This document shows positions 54,493 to 62,038 of a DNA stretch of 64,000 nucleotides, in pieces (within the stretch, counting starts at the first letter, position 1; each line of letters opens with the position of its first letter). The stretch lies in the NCBI RefSeq assembly GCF_001898805.1, contig NZ_MKVJ01000014.1:228410-292409 (forward strand). The letters are read 5' to 3'. The notes below the pieces were generated by a model, which did no database searches, had not been told where the DNA came from, and saw nothing but the letters and a program-made list of their open reading frames with translations. This DNA is from Leifsonia sp. 71-9. GTDB taxonomy: Bacteria; Actinomycetota; Actinomycetes; Actinomycetales; Microbacteriaceae. Made by a program: the position numbers and the translations under genes.

Positions 54493-54936
54493 GTGAGCAC
54501 GAACGTTACCGCCCCCACCGCGGCCCACACCGAGGCCGTCACCGCCGACGACGAGCACGGCCCGCTCGTCCGCAGCCTCAGCGCCACCCTCCCCGGTGCG
54601 CTCGGCTCGGTCATCGCCACCGTCGTGGTCCTGGCGACCATCGTCTTCGGCATCTGGAGCCTCATCGCGACCTGGAGCGGCAACCCGGGAGCGGGCCTCC
54701 CGCTCTTCCAGGTCTTCGTCGCCGGCACGGTCGTCGCGATCAACGCCATCGCCGCCCGCAAGACCTTCAGCTACGTGATCACCCTCATCGGCGCCGTGCT
54801 CTGGCTCTGGGTGTCCGTCACTCCGTTCGAGCCGTTCTGGCAGACCGTGCTGCAGGCGGTGACCTTCACCATCATGGCCGCCGGCGTCGTCTTCTCGACC
54901 GCCGCCGTCGCGCTCAGCAAGAAGCCCCGCTTCTGA
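54493..54936 (+). CDS. Small membrane protein of unknown function
   Basis: A 147-residue protein that I do not recognise. It has an acidic N-terminal 35 residues, then four hydrophobic segments (about 40-60, 72-87, 91-108, 116-138). The GTG start is six bases after the ligD stop. The stop TGA is overlapped by a CTG that is the best start for the following transporter gene. A membrane role beside the transporter is inference. Confidence 0.78.
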   Translation: MSTNVTAPTAAHTEAVTADDEHGPLVRSLSATLPGALGSVIATVVVLATIVFGIWSLIATWSGNPGAGLPLFQVFVAGTVVAINAIAARKTFSYVITLIGAVLWLWVSVTPFEPFWQTVLQAVTFTIMAAGVVFSTAAVALSKKPRF

Positions 54937-56282
54937 GTCCGGACGACGCTCCGGCTACGAAGGAGCCCGACGATACGACGCTGGCCCGCCGGCGCCACTT
55001 CGTCGATCTCACCCCGCTGAAGGAGTCCCCCGCGTTCGCGCGGCTCTGGCTCGGCGGTGCCATCTCGGGCATCGGCGGTCAGATGACCATCGTGGCCGTG
55101 GGCCTCCACATCTACGACCTCACCGGCTCGACCCTCGCGGTGGCGCTCGTCGCCCTCTTCGCGCTCGGCCCGATGATCGTCTTCGGCCTCTACGGCGGCG
55201 TGCTCGCCGACGCCTTCGACCGCCGCCTCGTGGCGCTCGTCACGGCGATCGTCGCGTGGGCCTCGACCGCCGGCATCGCCGTCTTCGCCTGGCTCGACAT
55301 CCAGGTGGTGTGGCCGCTGTACGTGCTCACCACCATCAACGCGGTCGCATCCGTGATGATCGGCAGCACGCGGCAGGCGATCACGCCGCGCCTCCTCCCC
55401 ACCCGGCTGCTGCCCGCGGCGAGCGCCCTCGGCGGCATCAGCATGGGTGTGATGGTGACCGTCGGCCCCGCCCTCGCCGGTGTGCTGGTCGCGACCGTCG
55501 GCATCGCCTGGACCTACACGGCCGACGTGCTCCTCTTCACGGCGGCCTTCCTCGGGATCTTCACGCTGCCCTCCATCGTCCCCGAGGGCGAGCGGCAGAG
55601 CGCCGGACTGGCCTCCGTGCTCCAGGGCCTGCGCTTCCTGCGCTCTGCCCCGAACCTGAGCATGACGTTCGTGCTCGACCTCATCGCCATGACCTTCGGC
55701 CAGCCCCGCGCACTCTTCCCCGCCGTCGGCGCCCTGCTGATCGGCGGCGGCCCCGTGACGGTCGGCATCCTCACCGCCGCAGGCGCGGTCGGGACCCTCG
55801 TCTCGAGCGTCTTCTCCGGCCGACTGGGGCACGTCCGCTGGCAGGGGCGCGCCGTGGAGCGCGCCATCCTCGTCTACGGCGCCAGCATCCTGGGCTTCGG
55901 GATCGTTCTGGCCGTCGTCGCGATCGGCGGCTGGAACGGCGGCGGCACCTCCATCGCCCAGGCCAACCTCCCGGCGCTCGTGCTCGCGACCCTGCTGCTC
56001 GCGGCCTCCGGCGCCGCCGACAACATCAGCTCCATCTTCCGGATGACGATCCTCCAGGCGTCCGCCCCCGACACGATGCGCGGCCGCCTGCAGGGCGTGT
56101 TCACCGTGGTCGTGACCGGCGGCCCGCGCCTCGGCGACCTCTACATCGGCCTCCTGGCCCTCACCGGCGCCCTCTGGTTCCCGCCGCTGCTGGGCGGGCT
56201 GCTCATCATCGTGCTCGTCGCGACCGTCGTGCGGGTGCAGGGCGCGTTCCGGCGCTACGACGCGCTCGACCCGACCCCGTAG
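54933..56282 (+). CDS. MFS transporter with a probable CTG start
   Basis: About 449 residues, twelve hydrophobic segments, of the drug-efflux/MFS_3-like type (AFARLWLGGAISGIGGQMT in segment 1, DAFDRRLVALVTA, GSTRQAITPRLLP, GRLQGVFTVVVTGGPRLGD). In this frame there is no ATG, GTG or TTG between the previous gene and 55083, and that ATG lies inside the first membrane segment. The CTG at 54933 overlaps the upstream stop as CTGA, like the ATGA/GTGA couplings in the window, and gives a complete N-terminus. If the start is instead 55083, the protein is N-terminally shortened. Confidence 0.8.
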   Translation: MSPDDAPATKEPDDTTLARRRHFVDLTPLKESPAFARLWLGGAISGIGGQMTIVAVGLHIYDLTGSTLAVALVALFALGPMIVFGLYGGVLADAFDRRLVALVTAIVAWASTAGIAVFAWLDIQVVWPLYVLTTINAVASVMIGSTRQAITPRLLPTRLLPAASALGGISMGVMVTVGPALAGVLVATVGIAWTYTADVLLFTAAFLGIFTLPSIVPEGERQSAGLASVLQGLRFLRSAPNLSMTFVLDLIAMTFGQPRALFPAVGALLIGGGPVTVGILTAAGAVGTLVSSVFSGRLGHVRWQGRAVERAILVYGASILGFGIVLAVVAIGGWNGGGTSIAQANLPALVLATLLLAASGAADNISSIFRMTILQASAPDTMRGRLQGVFTVVVTGGPRLGDLYIGLLALTGALWFPPLLGGLLIIVLVATVVRVQGAFRRYDALDPTP

Positions 56283-56303
56283 CGTCAGCGGCTGCCAACA
56301 GGC

Positions 56304-56945
56304 TCAGCGGGTGCGGGTGCGGATGCGCCGGGCGAGCCGCGGGTAGTCGATCACGAGGCCGTCCTCGTCCACGCCCAGATCGGCGACGAAGTCCCGGTCG
56401 GCGCTCCGGTAGCGCACCACGCCGCGCCCGCTCGCGGGGTCGAACGGCTCGATCGTGCTGTAGACCTGCCGGCTCGCCCGCACCTCCAGGCTCGGGAGGT
56501 CGACCCACGCCATCGTGAGCTCCGTCTCCTCCACGCCGCGCAGTGCTCCGAGCCGCAGGATCGGCATCGTGTTCGTGACCGGGCAGAGAGCGAGATCGCA
56601 GTCGAGCGCCCCGTCGACGCCGCCGGGCTCGGCCAGACCGGGCTCCGCCAGCGGCTCACCGTGGAAGGCGGTCACCCCGTGCGCCCAGCTCTCGCTCACC
56701 CACCGGCCTCGGTCATCCCGCGTCAGCACGAGCCAGCGGGTGAAGCCGCGACCCGTCACCGAGACGTCCAGCCGGGTCGTCACCCAGTCGGGACCGGTCT
56801 CGAGCGACCAGCTCGTGACGTAGTCCGTCGTGCGCGAGACGCCGAGGGCGTCCAGCCGGTCCGGCGCCAGCGTGACCGTCGCCGCCTCCAGCCGCTCCGG
56901 ATCCTCGTCGCCGACCCACTCCACGTGCCGCACCGCTCCGCGCAT
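56304..56945 (-). CDS. Putative glycolipid-binding protein
   Basis: A 213-residue protein matching the glycolipid-binding family first named in lipoprotein-associated clusters: it begins MRGAVRHVEWVGDEDPERLEAATVTL and ends RSADRDFVADLGVDEDGLVIDYPRLARRI. The fold is a beta-barrel-like lipid binder, without catalytic motifs. The ATG at 56945 has GGAGG eight bases upstream; an ATG two codons earlier is too close to it. The start, RBS and promoter lie in a 73-bp segment repeated at 57363-57435. Confidence 0.8.
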   Translation of the reverse strand: MRGAVRHVEWVGDEDPERLEAATVTLAPDRLDALGVSRTTDYVTSWSLETGPDWVTTRLDVSVTGRGFTRWLVLTRDDRGRWVSESWAHGVTAFHGEPLAEPGLAEPGGVDGALDCDLALCPVTNTMPILRLGALRGVEETELTMAWVDLPSLEVRASRQVYSTIEPFDPASGRGVVRYRSADRDFVADLGVDEDGLVIDYPRLARRIRTRTR

Positions 56946-57007
56946 CGCCATCGCCTCCGTCCACCCGGCACGATACGCTCGCCGCATGGACGCAGCGACC
57001 TCGATCG
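56935..57007. repeat. 73-bp perfect direct repeat, copy 1
   Basis: Identical over 73 bases to 57363-57435 (offset 428). It holds the start codons and RBS of the minus-strand glycolipid-binding gene and a TACGCT-N6-ATG plus-strand start (ATG 56986). The sequences on each side differ at once outside the repeat. Confidence 0.95.
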
Positions 57008-57057
57008 ACCGCCGTCGGGGTGACGGCGCGCGCCGGTCGCAGATGAGGAGACGTGTC

Positions 57058-57312
57058 GTGCAGGCCTCCACCGTGGACCCGCGAACCATCAGCCTGGAAC
57101 TCGAGCCGGACGCCTACCGCGTCTATTTCCACGATGCCGATGGCGCGTCCGACGAATGGCGGCTCACCGAGGCCGCCTCCGTCGTCGAGTGCCTCGAGTG
57201 GGCAGATCGGCACGCCGACGACCGCACGTACGTCCTGTATGTCGAGATCCCCCGGGCTGGAGGCGAACGCCTCCTCGCCCGGCTCTCCGGCACGGATCCC
57301 AACGAGACATAG
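57058..57312 (+). CDS. Small protein of unknown function inside the duplication
   Basis: An 84-residue acidic protein (VQASTVDPRTISLELEPD start; then AYRVYFHDADGASDEWRLTEAASV, ending SGTDPNET). No family is recognised. AGGAG lies seven bases before the GTG at 57058. The same frame is open upstream to the ATG at 56986 in repeat copy 1, which would add MDAATSID and a basic stretch. That ATG has a TACGCT element six bases before it, so it too could be used. The gene lies in the 355 bases unique to the inserted segment. Confidence 0.6.
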   Translation: MQASTVDPRTISLELEPDAYRVYFHDADGASDEWRLTEAASVVECLEWADRHADDRTYVLYVEIPRAGGERLLARLSGTDPNET

Positions 57313-57362
57313 CCGCGCCACGAACGAAGTCGCCGGCCACGACCCGCGCGACGCACCGAGCG

Positions 57363-57435
57363 GCTCCGCGCATCGCCATCGCCTCCGTCCACCCGGCACG
57401 ATACGCTCGCCGCATGGACGCAGCGACCTCGATCG
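57363..57435. repeat. 73-bp perfect direct repeat, copy 2
   Basis: Second copy. The plus-strand start ATG (57414) now opens the DUF1772 gene. The minus-strand start codon in this copy leads to a frame without a recognised product and looks like a relic of the glycolipid-binding gene's 5' end. Confidence 0.95.
57402..57407 (+). promoter_or_regulatory. -10 element of a probable leaderless promoter (DUF1772 gene)
   Basis: TACGCT ends six bases before the ATG at 57414; the same element occurs at 56974-56979 in the first repeat copy. Confidence 0.6.
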
Positions 57436-57866
57436 TGACCGGGCTGGCCGCCCTCGCCACCGCCGTGGCGGGCGGTGTCTACGTCGGCTTCAGCGCGATG
57501 GTGATGCCCGCGCTCGGGGACACGCCACCAGCGGAGGCCGCGTCGGTCATGAACCGCATCAACGTGCGCGCGCCGCGGTCGTCCTTCCTGCTGTTCTTCC
57601 TCGCATCCCCCGTGCTGGCCGTGGTCGCGGCCGTCCTCACGCTCGGGAGGCTGCCGGAGGCCGACGCGGTGCTCGCGCTCGTGGGTGCCGTGCTCGCGGT
57701 GGCCGCCTTCCTGATCACCGGCGCGGTCAACGTCCCGCTCAACAACCGGCTCGCCCGCGACGGCGACTACGCGGCGTTCGCGCAGCGCTGGCGCCGGGCG
57801 AACGGTCTGCGCGGCCTGGTGTCGCTGGCCGGCGGCGCCGCCCTCATCGGAGCACTGGCGGTCTGA
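57414..57866 (+). CDS. DUF1772 membrane protein (anthrone-oxygenase-like)
   Basis: A 150-residue protein with four hydrophobic segments. It starts MDAATSIVTGLAALATAVAGG and has the DUF1772 features FSAMVMPAL and TGAVNVPLNNRLA, where the conserved Asn/Arg loop is thought to line a substrate site. Related fungal and bacterial proteins include anthrone oxygenases; activity here is unknown. The first eight codons lie in the 73-bp repeat. It overlaps the convergent citrate synthase by 23 bases. Confidence 0.85.
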   Translation: MDAATSIVTGLAALATAVAGGVYVGFSAMVMPALGDTPPAEAASVMNRINVRAPRSSFLLFFLASPVLAVVAAVLTLGRLPEADAVLALVGAVLAVAAFLITGAVNVPLNNRLARDGDYAAFAQRWRRANGLRGLVSLAGGAALIGALAV

Positions 57867-58998
57867 CCGGCTCGGGTCCGACGTAGCGGGCGGAGGGGCG
57901 GAGGATCTTCCCGTCCGCCGCCTGCTCGAGCACGTGCGCCGACCAGCCGACGACGCGCGCCGCGGCGAAGGTGGGCGTGAACATCGCCCGCGGGATGCCG
58001 CACAGCTCCATCACGATCCCGGCGTAGAACTCGACGTTCGTGTGCAGCTCGCGGCCGGGCTTGAGCTCGGCGAGGAGCTGCTGCACCCGCTCCTCCACCC
58101 GCACCGCGAAGTCGACGCGCGGTCCGCCGAAGCCGAGGGCGACCTCCCGCAGCATCCGCGAGCGCGGGTCCTCGGTGCGGTACACGGCGTGGCCGAAGCC
58201 CATGACGCGACCACCGGAGGTGACCGTCTGCGTGATCCACTCGTCGATGCGGCCGGGGGTGCCGATCGCGTCGAGCGTGTCGAGAGCGCGGCTGGGCGCG
58301 CCGCCGTGCAGCGGGCCCGAGAGCGCTCCGAGCGCGCCCACGACCGCGGCGACGAGGTCGGCGCCGGTGGAGGCGATGACCCGGGCCGTGAAAGTGGAGG
58401 CGTTGAAGCCGTGGTCGATCGCGGCGGTCATGTAGGCGCTGAGGGCGCGGACCCGCTCGGGATCCGGCTCGGCGCCGGTGACGAGATACAGGTAGTCGGC
58501 CACGTGGCCGAGGTCGTCACGCGGCTCCAGGGGCACGCGCCCCTCGGCGAGGGCGTGCAGGCTCGCGAGCAGCACCGGCGTCACGGCCGCCGCACGTATC
58601 GCGTCGGTGAGCCGCGCCTCCGGGTCCTCGTCGTACACCGGGCGGATGCCGTCGGCGGCGGCGACGGCATCCAGCGCCATCCGCAGGCCGGCGAGGGCGT
58701 CCCCGGCGGTCAGGCGGGCGATGGCCGGGAGGAGTTCGCGCACCGGGCCGGGGATGCGTCGCGCCTCCGCCGTCCGCGCGCGGAACGCCGCGAGCTGCTC
58801 CGCATCGGGCAGCTCGCCGTTGAGCAGCAGGTACCAGGACTCCTCGAAGGCGTGATCGCGCGCCAGCTCGATCGCCGGGTACTGGCGGTAGTGGTAGAAG
58901 CCCTCCTGCCCGCGCACGTCGCCGAGCGCGGTGCTGGCGGCCACCACATTGGTGAGTCCGCGCGGGACGTCGATCAGGGTGTCGTTCATCCGGTCCAT
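57844..58998 (-). CDS. Citrate synthase family protein (CitA-like)
   Basis: Condenses oxaloacetate with acetyl-CoA or a related acyl-CoA. The 384-residue protein keeps both catalytic histidines: LHGGAPSRA and GFGHAVYRTEDPR. At the position of the usual catalytic Asp (NVDFY) it has Glu323 in NVEFYAG. So it is probably active but may differ in rate or substrate; methylcitrate synthase is possible. The start could be the ATG at 58989. It is divergent from the HTH-citrate synthase fusion, sharing a short promoter region with palindromes. Confidence 0.88.
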   Translation of the reverse strand: MDRMNDTLIDVPRGLTNVVAASTALGDVRGQEGFYHYRQYPAIELARDHAFEESWYLLLNGELPDAEQLAAFRARTAEARRIPGPVRELLPAIARLTAGDALAGLRMALDAVAAADGIRPVYDEDPEARLTDAIRAAAVTPVLLASLHALAEGRVPLEPRDDLGHVADYLYLVTGAEPDPERVRALSAYMTAAIDHGFNASTFTARVIASTGADLVAAVVGALGALSGPLHGGAPSRALDTLDAIGTPGRIDEWITQTVTSGGRVMGFGHAVYRTEDPRSRMLREVALGFGGPRVDFAVRVEERVQQLLAELKPGRELHTNVEFYAGIVMELCGIPRAMFTPTFAAARVVGWSAHVLEQAADGKILRPSARYVGPEPVRPPVLR

Positions 58999-59029
58999 GA
59001 GGGTAGTGTGAGCGTGGATTTTCACTACG

Positions 59030-59049
59030 TCAACGTTGATCGGATCAAC
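59030..59049. promoter_or_regulatory. Overlapping palindromes before the HTH-citrate synthase gene
   Basis: TCAACGTTGA (59030-59039) is a perfect palindrome and overlaps GTTGATCGGATCAAC (59035-59049), a perfect 7-bp inverted repeat with a single central base. It ends at the ATG of the HTH-citrate synthase gene. Three alternating GTTGA half-sites suggest an operator for a dimeric helix-turn-helix protein, possibly that gene's own product. Confidence 0.7.
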
Positions 59050-60279
59050 ATGGATGCCCTCCCCCGCCTGACCGCCGAGCAGACCGCCGAACGCCTCGGG
59101 GTCAAACTCGAGACCCTCTACGCCTACGTGGCCCGCGGCAAGCTCGCGCGCGACCGCACGGCGGACGGCTCGTCGTTCGACCCGCTGGAGGTCGAGCGGT
59201 TCGCGGCGGGGCGCCGGCGCCGCTCCGCGCCGGGCAGTCCGGCGACCGGGCGATCGGACGGCCGCCCGCTCATGGTCATCGAGACGGGCTTCGCCCTCAT
59301 CGAGGACGGCGACCTCTTCTACCGCGGGCGCCGCGCCGTCGACCTTGCGGCCGAGCCGTTCGAGACCGTCGCGCGGTGGGCGCTCACCGGTGCGTGGGAC
59401 GCGGAGGCGAGGTTCTCCCCCGGTGGCGGGATGGCGGCCGCGCGTCGAGCGGCCGACGCGCTGCCCTCCTCGGCGGCGGACCGCGATCGCCAGCTGATCG
59501 CCGTGACCGCACTCGCCGCGGCCGACCCGCTGCGGACCTCCCTCGACCCGACCACCGTGGCGGGAGCCGCCGAACGGATGGTGGCGGGGATGGTCGCCGT
59601 GCTGCCTGTCGTGGCGCACGACGACGCGAGTGAGACCGAGGACGACGCACTCGCACTACGCCTCCACCGCCGGCTCGCCGCGACGCCTCCGACCCCGGAT
59701 GTGGTCGCCGTTCTGAACGCCGCCCTGGTCCTGCTCGTCGACCACGATCTCGCCGTATCGACGCTCGCGGCCCGGGCGGCCGCCTCCGCCCGGGCGACCC
59801 CGTACGGCGTGGTGGTCGCCGGGATGGGCGCCCTCGACTCCCCGTTGCACGGCAACGCCAGCCGCGCGGCGCACCGGCTGCTGGCCCGGGTGGTCGACGG
59901 AGAGGACCCCGCCCGCGTCGTCGCCGACGCCGTCGTGGGAGCGGCCGGGCCCGTCCCCGGCTTCGGCCAGCCGCTGTATCCCGACGGCGACCCCCGGGCC
60001 CGCGCCCTGCTCGGCAGGCTGGCCGCCGAGGCGGGTGCGACGCCGGTCCTCGCGGCCGTGGAGGCGGTCTCCGCCCTGCTGCGCGACCGCGCCGGGGCGC
60101 TCCCCAACGTCGACCTCGCGCTCGGCGCGATCACGCTCGCGCACGGGATGCGCGACGACGCGGGCGAGGTGATCTTCGCCACGGCGCGCGCGGTCGGCTT
60201 CGTGGTGCACGCCCTCGCCGAGTACGGCGAGCCGGCCCTCCGCCTGCGTCCGGTCGGGCGCTACACCGGACCGCTGTAG
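59050..60279 (+). CDS. Citrate-synthase-like protein with N-terminal helix-turn-helix; catalytic His replaced
   Basis: A 409-residue fusion. Residues about 1-50 are a MerR/excisionase-like helix-turn-helix (LTAEQTAERLGVKLETLYAYVARGKL). The rest is citrate-synthase fold: LIEDGDLFYRG, DSPLHGNASRAA (first His kept), then GFGQPLYPDGDPR, where the second catalytic His is Gln307, and PNVDLALGA (Asp kept). Loss of that His suggests poor or absent synthase activity, so the domain may sense oxaloacetate, acetyl-CoA or citrate and control DNA binding. A GTG at 59014 is an alternative start. It is divergent from the citrate synthase with operator-like palindromes between. Confidence 0.85.
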   Translation: MDALPRLTAEQTAERLGVKLETLYAYVARGKLARDRTADGSSFDPLEVERFAAGRRRRSAPGSPATGRSDGRPLMVIETGFALIEDGDLFYRGRRAVDLAAEPFETVARWALTGAWDAEARFSPGGGMAAARRAADALPSSAADRDRQLIAVTALAAADPLRTSLDPTTVAGAAERMVAGMVAVLPVVAHDDASETEDDALALRLHRRLAATPPTPDVVAVLNAALVLLVDHDLAVSTLAARAAASARATPYGVVVAGMGALDSPLHGNASRAAHRLLARVVDGEDPARVVADAVVGAAGPVPGFGQPLYPDGDPRARALLGRLAAEAGATPVLAAVEAVSALLRDRAGALPNVDLALGAITLAHGMRDDAGEVIFATARAVGFVVHALAEYGEPALRLRPVGRYTGPL

Positions 60280-60295
60280 GGATGCGTGTGCTGCA

Positions 60296-60341
60296 TCCCG
60301 GGACGTCTGCGCTTGCGCGCGCAGGCGCAGACGTCCCGGGA
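60296..60341. terminator. Bidirectional hairpin between convergent genes
   Basis: TCCCGGGACGTCTGCGC (60296-60312) and its exact complement (60325-60341) form a perfect 17-bp stem with a 12-base loop, 16 bases after the HTH-citrate synthase stop and 11 bases from the metI stop. No T-run follows on either side. Confidence 0.8.
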
Positions 60342-60352
60342 GGGCGCAGCGG

Positions 60353-61012
60353 CTAGCGGCGCAGCGCCTTGCGCGCCAGCCAGTTGCCGAGGAACTGCGC
60401 GGCCTGCACCAGGATCACGATGGTGATGACCGCGATCCAGGTCACCGCCCAGTCGTAGCGCTGGTAACCGTAGGCGATCGCGAAGTTGCCCAGGCCTCCG
60501 CCGCCGATGCTGCCCGCGATGGCCGACAGATCCACGATGGCGACGAAGATGAACGTGTAGCCGAGGATCAGCGGCCCGAGCGCCTCCGGGATCAGCAGGG
60601 TCGCGATGATCCGCAGGGGGTGCGAGCCCATCGCCCGCGCCGCCTCGATCACACCGGGCTCGATCGTGACGAGGTTCTGCTCCACGATCCGCGAGATGCC
60701 GAAGGTCGCGGCGATCGTCATCGGGAAGATCGCCGCCGGCGTGCCGAGGAACGTGCCGAGCACGGCCTGCGTCAGCGGGGCGATCGCGGTCATGAAGATG
60801 ATGAACGGGATCGGCCGGATGAAGTTCACCACGATGTTGAGCACGGTGAACACGGCCGGGTTCTCGAGCAGTCCGCCCTTGCGGGTCGTGTACAGCAGCA
60901 CGCCGAGCACGAGGCCGAAGATGCCGCCCAGCACCAGGGTGACGACGACCATCCAGAGCGTCTGGCCGATCGAGTCCAGGTAGACGGGCCAGAGAGTGGA
61001 CCAGTCGCTCAT
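60353..61012 (-). CDS. metI: Methionine ABC transporter permease MetI
   Basis: Membrane permease of the MetNIQ importer. The 219-residue protein has about five hydrophobic segments and the BPD-type permease loop EAARAMGSHPLRI (EAA motif) that docks MetN. The ATG overlaps the metN stop (ATGA). Position and length match MetI. Confidence 0.93.
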   Translation of the reverse strand: MSDWSTLWPVYLDSIGQTLWMVVVTLVLGGIFGLVLGVLLYTTRKGGLLENPAVFTVLNIVVNFIRPIPFIIFMTAIAPLTQAVLGTFLGTPAAIFPMTIAATFGISRIVEQNLVTIEPGVIEAARAMGSHPLRIIATLLIPEALGPLILGYTFIFVAIVDLSAIAGSIGGGGLGNFAIAYGYQRYDWAVTWIAVITIVILVQAAQFLGNWLARKALRR

Positions 61013-62034
61013 GCGGACACCTCCTCGACGTCGGTGACGGTCCGGAGCTCGGCGATCAGCGCATCCACCGCGGCGGGCTCGCCGATCAGTTCGAGCGTGA
61101 GGCTGCCGAACGACCGGCCCTGCAGGGCGGAGATGCCGCCGTAGACGATCTCGAACCGCACGCCGTGCCGGCCGACCGCGTCGGAGAGCACGGAGCCCAG
61201 GCGGCCGTCGTCGGCGACGCGCGCCGAGACGATGCGACCGGAGTGCTTGCCGCGCAGCCGCTCGATGTCCGCCGCGCCGGGCTGGTTGCGCAGCACCGTG
61301 CCGACGAACCGCTGGGCGGTGGAGGTCTGCGGGTTCGAGAACACCTCGAACACCGTCCCCTGCTCGATGACCTTCCCGGAGTCGAGCACGGCGACCCGGT
61401 CGGCGATCGAGCGGACGACCTCCATCTCGTGCGTGATCACGACGATCGTCACGCCGAGCTCGTCGTTGACCCGCTTGAGCAGCGAGAGCACGTCCGCCGT
61501 CGTCTCTGGGTCGAGCGCGCTGGTGGCCTCGTCGGCGAGCAGGATGTCCGGGTTCGTCGCGAGCGCCCTGGCGATGCCGACCCGCTGCTTCTGGCCGCCG
61601 GAGAGCTGGTCGGGGAACGACCACGCCTTGTCGGTCAGGCCGACGAAGGCGAGCAGTTCGGCGACCCGCGCCTTGCGCTTCTCGGCCGGCCAGCCCGCCA
61701 CCTTCAGCGGGTAGGCGATGTTGCCGAAGACGGTGCGCGAGCGGAACAGGTTGAACTGCTGGAAGATCATCCCGATCCCCGCGCGCACGCTGCGGAGGTC
61801 GCGCTCCTTCAGAGCGGTGATCTCCCGGCCGTCGACCACGATCGTGCCGCTCGTGGCGTGCTCCAGCGCGTTGATGAGCCGCAGCAGCGTGCTCTTGCCG
61901 GCGCCGGAGTAGCCGATGATGCCGAAGATCTCGCCGCGCTCGATGGCGAGGTCGATCCCTTCGACGGCCGCGACCGTGGCGTCACCCGAGCGGAAGCTCT
62001 TGGTGACGCCACGGAACTCGATGATGGGGCTCAC
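61009..62034 (-). CDS. metN: Methionine ABC transporter ATP-binding protein MetN
   Basis: ATPase of the methionine importer. The 341-residue protein shows Walker A GYSGAGKST, signature LSGGQKQR, Walker B ILLADEAT and the H-loop THEMEV. The C-terminal NIL domain (about 265-341) binds methionine and inhibits transport when it is plentiful, as known for MetN. It starts with GTG four bases after the metQ stop. Confidence 0.95.
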   Translation of the reverse strand: MSPIIEFRGVTKSFRSGDATVAAVEGIDLAIERGEIFGIIGYSGAGKSTLLRLINALEHATSGTIVVDGREITALKERDLRSVRAGIGMIFQQFNLFRSRTVFGNIAYPLKVAGWPAEKRKARVAELLAFVGLTDKAWSFPDQLSGGQKQRVGIARALATNPDILLADEATSALDPETTADVLSLLKRVNDELGVTIVVITHEMEVVRSIADRVAVLDSGKVIEQGTVFEVFSNPQTSTAQRFVGTVLRNQPGAADIERLRGKHSGRIVSARVADDGRLGSVLSDAVGRHGVRFEIVYGGISALQGRSFGSLTLELIGEPAAVDALIAELRTVTDVEEVSA

Positions 62035-62038
62035 CGGG

